A DNA stretch of 64,000 nt from AP-15 sp963797115. GTDB taxonomy: Bacteria; Pseudomonadota; Alphaproteobacteria; ATCC43930; CGMCC-115725. Of this stretch, positions 60,750 through 64,000 are shown one piece after another. The notes beneath the pieces were generated by a model. The model did no database searches, had not been told where the DNA came from, and saw nothing but the letters and a program-made list of their open reading frames with translations. Position 1 is the stretch's first letter, and the number at the start of each line of letters is the position of its first letter. The stretch is taken from the NCBI GenBank assembly GCA_963797115.1, contig CAWCOH010000001.1, positions 744,001-808,000 on the forward strand, written 5' to 3'. A program made the position numbers and the translations under genes.

Positions 60750-62243
60750 ATGAGCTTTACCGGGCCGGCGCCGCGTTCTAGGCTGCTTGAGGGAGCGGCA
60801 GCTCCTTGGTCGGGGCGGCGTCTCGAGCCCATTGGCGAACAAGGTTTCGGCATAGTGCCCGCCGGCAAGATCGCGACGGCTATTCGCACCGAGCAGCTGG
60901 GCGCAGTTTTCCGGCAGATGCCGATCGCGCTTACCGTCAATCTCGTCAATGGAGCGCTCACCGCTATCATACTATCGTCGCTTGCAGCCGGATGGCTCCC
61001 CAAGATCTGGTTTCTTGCCGTGGTCTTGGTGACAGGGGGCCGTTGGCTCCTATGGTGGCGGTATCATCATAGTAGCCCTGCTGAGCGCGAACGCCTCTGG
61101 TCGCTGTTGGCGACGAGCGGATCGCTGTTCGCAGGTTCCTGTTGGGGGATCGGAGGTCTGGTTTTGCTTCCGATCGTCCCGGCATCGGGGCAGATTTTTC
61201 TCACGTTCGTAATCGGCGGCATGTGCGCGGGTGCCGCCGTGCTCAGCGCCTCTCACCTGCCGTCCTTGCTCGCCTTTTTGCTCTCGGCCAGCGTGCCGGT
61301 GGCTGGCCACTTCATCGCCGAGGGAACCGCAGCAGACAGCGCATTGGGGGCGATGATTATTGTCTTTGCCGTCGCGCTCTCGCTAGCTGGAGTGCATCTC
61401 AACCGGATTTTCACCGACACCATGCGGCTCCGCTTCGAGCTGAACGAGGCCAATCTTCGCTTGCAAGCTGAAATGGCTGAGCGCCGGGCGACCGAAGCCG
61501 TTTTGCGGCAAGCGCAAAAGCTCGAGGTGATTGGACAACTGACCGGAGGTATAGCCCACGATTTCAATAATTTGCTGACGATCATCATTGGCAACCTGGC
61601 GATGGCGAGTGAGCGGGCGGGCGCGAACCCGGCCATCTCGCCGCTGCTACAGAATACCATGCGAGCGGCGGAACGAGGCGTCGCGCTGATCCAGCGCTTG
61701 CTTGCCTTCGCGCGTAGGCAGCGCCTCGATCCGCGATCGGTTGATCTCGGTGGGCTGGTCGCGGGCATCGAGGACCTGTTGCAGCGGACCGTCGGACCGG
61801 CGGTCCGTCTCGAGATTGCCGCAGATCCCGACCTCGCCCCGGCACTCGTCGATGCCAATCAGGTAGAGCTCGCTATCCTCAACCTGGCGATCAACGCGCG
61901 CGACGCGATGCCGGGCGGCGGGACGTTGCATATAGGGATCCGCAACCGCTGGCTCGACAGCAGGTCGCCGGCCGAGCTTGCTCCGGGAGGCTATATTCTC
62001 GTCACGGTCAGCGACACCGGTACCGGTATGGACGAGGCGACGCTCGCGCAGGCTTTCGATCCATTTTTCACCACGAAGGAGGTGGGCAGCGGTTCGGGTC
62101 TGGGGCTCTCGATGGTTCAGGGATTCGCCTTGCAATCGGGTGGCGCCGTGCAGATCCGAAGCAGTCCCGGCCTGGGGACAACAGTCGAGCTTTGGTTACC
62201 GCAAGCTGCTGAATTGCCGGCGGGAGCCACTATCCGCTTCTGA
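60750..62243 (+). CDS. Membrane sensor histidine kinase (orphan)
   Basis: A 497-residue kinase with about six TM helices between residues 57 and 217 and no large periplasmic domain, so it may sense within the membrane. A coiled linker leads to the HisKA-type box GGIAHDFNNLLT with phospho-acceptor His 270. The ATPase domain has the N box LAINARDAMPGG, G1 DTGTGMD, F box FDPFFTTKEVGSG and G2 GSGLGLSMVQG. No receiver domain or adjacent response regulator gene is seen, so its partner is elsewhere. The start is at ATG 60750 as no better site is visible; the first 45 residues are poorly conserved. Confidence 0.88.
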   Translation: MSFTGPAPRSRLLEGAAAPWSGRRLEPIGEQGFGIVPAGKIATAIRTEQLGAVFRQMPIALTVNLVNGALTAIILSSLAAGWLPKIWFLAVVLVTGGRWLLWWRYHHSSPAERERLWSLLATSGSLFAGSCWGIGGLVLLPIVPASGQIFLTFVIGGMCAGAAVLSASHLPSLLAFLLSASVPVAGHFIAEGTAADSALGAMIIVFAVALSLAGVHLNRIFTDTMRLRFELNEANLRLQAEMAERRATEAVLRQAQKLEVIGQLTGGIAHDFNNLLTIIIGNLAMASERAGANPAISPLLQNTMRAAERGVALIQRLLAFARRQRLDPRSVDLGGLVAGIEDLLQRTVGPAVRLEIAADPDLAPALVDANQVELAILNLAINARDAMPGGGTLHIGIRNRWLDSRSPAELAPGGYILVTVSDTGTGMDEATLAQAFDPFFTTKEVGSGSGLGLSMVQGFALQSGGAVQIRSSPGLGTTVELWLPQAAELPAGATIRF

Positions 62244-62343
62244 GCTTTCTTAAAACCCAACGGGCACCGCCGCTCGAGCCTACGTGGGGCGGCGATCGTG
62301 TCGCGGCCCGGCTCTCTAGACGCGGGAGTTTCCTGTCTGATAC

Positions 62344-63120
62344 TTAAGCCGCGAACTGTTCCTTGAGCACGCGCTCTTCGAGATTGAACTCGCGGTCGAA
62401 GAGGAGGGTCATCGCGATGTCTCGGTTCTCGCGGATTTCGACGATGACGACATCGCGCGCTTCGGTAAAGTCAGCGACGGCACTGACCGGGCGCTTATCG
62501 GACTCGAGCGCCTCGATCCTGACCCTCGCCTGGTGAGGCAACAGCGCACCACGCCACCGGCGCGGGCGAAACGCGCTAATCGGGGTCATCGCCAGGACCC
62601 CGGCGCCGAGCGGGATGATCGGGCCGTGCGCCGACAGATTGTAGGCAGTGCTGCCGACCGGCGTCGCGACCAGGATGCCGTCCGCCATCAGCTCATCTAT
62701 CCGAACAACGCCATCAACGCTGATCCGCAATTTTGCCGCCTGCCGGCTCTCGCGCAGCAACGAGACTTCGTTAAAGGCGAGCGCGCCACGCCTCGTGCCG
62801 TGTTCGTCGACCGTCGTCATCTCTAGTGGATGGAGAACCACGGGCTGTGCTTCGGCGAGGCGTTCCGCGAGCCCGTCGGGCCGATAGGGGTTCATCAGGA
62901 AGCCGACGCTTCCGCGATGCATCCCGAAAATCGGCACCCCGTTCGACAGAAAGCGATGCAAGGTCTCCAGCATGAAGCCATCGCCGCCAAGCGGAACGAT
63001 GATTTCGGCGCGCTCAGGCGAGACACAGGGATACCGGTTGCACAGCTCTTCGAGAGCCTGCTGCGCAGTGTCGGTCTCGGCCGCGACGACGGCAATCGGC
63101 GGCGGGGCAGAACCGGTCAC
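62344..63120 (-). CDS. nadK: NAD kinase
   Basis: Makes NADP from NAD and ATP. The key motif GGDG is at residues 45-48 in IIVPLGGDGFMLETLHRF; the NE box is LAFNEVSLLRES, and VATPVGSTAYNLSAHGPIIP is the conserved substrate loop. At 258 residues it is of the short alphaproteobacterial type lacking an N-terminal extension. The GTG start at 63120 overlaps the moaA stop, so the two genes are coupled. The gap 62244-62343 holds no gene. Confidence 0.95.
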   Translation of the reverse strand: MTGSAPPPIAVVAAETDTAQQALEELCNRYPCVSPERAEIIVPLGGDGFMLETLHRFLSNGVPIFGMHRGSVGFLMNPYRPDGLAERLAEAQPVVLHPLEMTTVDEHGTRRGALAFNEVSLLRESRQAAKLRISVDGVVRIDELMADGILVATPVGSTAYNLSAHGPIIPLGAGVLAMTPISAFRPRRWRGALLPHQARVRIEALESDKRPVSAVADFTEARDVVIVEIRENRDIAMTLLFDREFNLEERVLKEQFAA

Positions 63121-64000
63121 CCGCCGGTCACGCTCATATGACGGGCGACGGCAGGCCGGTGATGGCGACGGTCGATAATGAAGTCATGGCCGCGAGGCTT
63201 GCGACCGATCGCTTCGCGAATCGCGGTCTCGAGCGCCTCGTCACCTTCGGATTGGCGCAACGGGTTGCGCAGATCCGCCGCATCCTCTTGGCCGAGGCAC
63301 ATATAGAGCATCCCGGTGCAAGTCATCCGGACGCGGTTGCAGCTCTCGCAAAAATTATGGGTCAACGGAGTGATGAAGCCGAGCCGGCGACCGGTCTCGC
63401 GCACCGTTACATAGCGGGCCGGACCGCCGGTGCGATAATCGGTTTCGTCAAGCGTCCAACGCCGTTGCAGCCGGGCGCGCACCAATGACAGCGGCAAGTA
63501 TTGGTCGAGCCGATTCTCGCCGCCGATATCCCCCATCGGCATGACCTCGATAAAGACGAGGTCAAAACCCTCCTGGCCGGTCCAGGCGACGAGGTCGTCG
63601 AGCTCCTCTTCGTTGACGCCGCGCAGTGCAACTGCGTTGATCTTGACTGCAAGCCCCGCTGCTTTCGCCGCAGCAAGCCCCTCAAGAACCACATCGAGCC
63701 GGCCGCGGCGGGTAATCTCGGTAAATTTCGCAGGGTCGAGCGTGTCGACCGAGACGTTGACGCGCCGCACCCCGCACTCCCGCAGCTCGTCGGCGTAGCG
63801 CGCGAGCTGGCTGCCATTGGTCGTCAGCGTCAGCTCGTCGAGCGCCCCGCTGGCGAGATGACGACCGAGCATGCGGAACAGCGTCATTATGTTGCGTCGC
63901 ACCAGGGGCTCGCCGCCAGTCAGGCGCAGCTTCTTGACGCCCAGCCGAACAAACGCGCCGCACACACGGTCGAGCTCTTCGAGCGTCAGCAGTTCGGATT
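63117..64000 (-). CDS. moaA: GTP 3',8-cyclase MoaA, 5' part outside window
   Basis: Radical SAM enzyme of molybdenum cofactor synthesis; together with MoaC it converts GTP to cyclic pyranopterin monophosphate. The window holds the C-terminal ~294 codons: SELLTLEELDRVCGAFVRLG, KKLRLTGGEPLVRRNI, RRVNVSVDTLDPAKF and the C-terminal second cluster motif HNFCESCNRVRMTCTG. The N-terminal CxxxCxxC lies beyond the edge. The cofactor made would serve molybdoenzymes such as the hydroxylase subunit at 49321. It overlaps nadK at the stop (GTGA). Confidence 0.95.
   Translation of the reverse strand, partial: SELLTLEELDRVCGAFVRLGVKKLRLTGGEPLVRRNIMTLFRMLGRHLASGALDELTLTTNGSQLARYADELRECGVRRVNVSVDTLDPAKFTEITRRGRLDVVLEGLAAAKAAGLAVKINAVALRGVNEEELDDLVAWTGQEGFDLVFIEVMPMGDIGGENRLDQYLPLSLVRARLQRRWTLDETDYRTGGPARYVTVRETGRRLGFITPLTHNFCESCNRVRMTCTGMLYMCLGQEDAADLRNPLRQSEGDEALETAIREAIGRKPRGHDFIIDRRHHRPAVARHMSVTGG

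Overview
The window is a GC-rich chromosomal segment of an alphaproteobacterium, most likely a free-living soil or water member of the Hyphomicrobiales/Rhodospirillales type; genus cannot be fixed from this sequence. Signs for this are the hopanoid C-3 methylase, an alphaproteobacterial-type rpmB, a tamA-tamB pair, several small families common in Bradyrhizobium-like genomes (DUF992, DUF2277, two short hypothetical genes near 21.0-21.5 kb) and several kinds of palindromic intergenic repeats typical of that group.

Layout. 1-7 kb: end of a DUF169 gene, hpnR, a minus-strand pair (FAD-linked oxidase and Sua5-type tRNA threonylcarbamoyladenosine synthase, the latter frameshifted) and a frameshifted FAD monooxygenase. 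7-11.4 kb: a perfect 21-bp operator-like palindrome, a decayed catalase, intact katG, a ParA-like ATPase, mscL and a cupin. 11.5-13.6 kb: an IS630-family element next to fused relics of a haloperoxidase-like and an ABC-binding-protein gene. 13.6-18.5 kb: three minus-strand carbohydrate genes (nucleotide-sugar reductase, exosortase-type glycosyltransferase, GH42-like hydrolase). 18.6-21.5 kb: rpmB followed by a disturbed stretch of small, broken and duplicated genes. 21.6-27.8 kb: tamA-tamB. 27.9-31.8 kb: dienelactone hydrolase, secreted hypothetical, an orphan SoeB-like iron-sulfur subunit and an HsaA-type oxygenase. 31.9-34.7 kb: a cluster of intact and decayed toxin-antitoxin modules (hicBA, higA and hicA relics, mazE/mazF, DUF433/DUF5615). 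34.7-43.3 kb: LysR regulator, DOPA-dioxygenase-like gene, cis-prenyltransferase, DUF992, amidohydrolase, two-component flavin monooxygenase with its reductase, P450 and a membrane glycosyltransferase. 43.6-43.9 kb: a mosaic of three gene fragments. 44.1-49.2 kb: a branched-chain amino-acid-type ABC transporter (livHMGF and a binding protein) whose permease genes are separated by an inverted-repeat-bounded DUF559 cassette. 49.3-60.2 kb: molybdopterin hydroxylase large subunit, Asp/Glu racemase-like enzyme, Phd/PemK module, luciferase-like and deazaflavin-type oxidoreductases, GFA and DUF2277 proteins, epoxide hydrolase, SDR, a third HsaA-type oxygenase and a GST. 60.7-64 kb: hybrid-less sensor kinase, nadK and the 3' part of moaA.

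Taken together, much of the accessory content looks like oxidative catabolism of aromatic or heterocyclic compounds (three flavin-dependent oxygenases, P450, FAD monooxygenase, ring-cleavage-like dioxygenase, amidohydrolases, uptake ABC system), mixed with conserved housekeeping genes. A striking property is the number of single-base indels, nearly all in short homopolymers: sua5, the FAD monooxygenase, a secreted protein, a small coiled-coil protein, mazF, a GFA-family gene and the IS transposase. Some may be true decay, but their uniform nature and the presence of a normally essential gene among them make base-calling errors a serious alternative.
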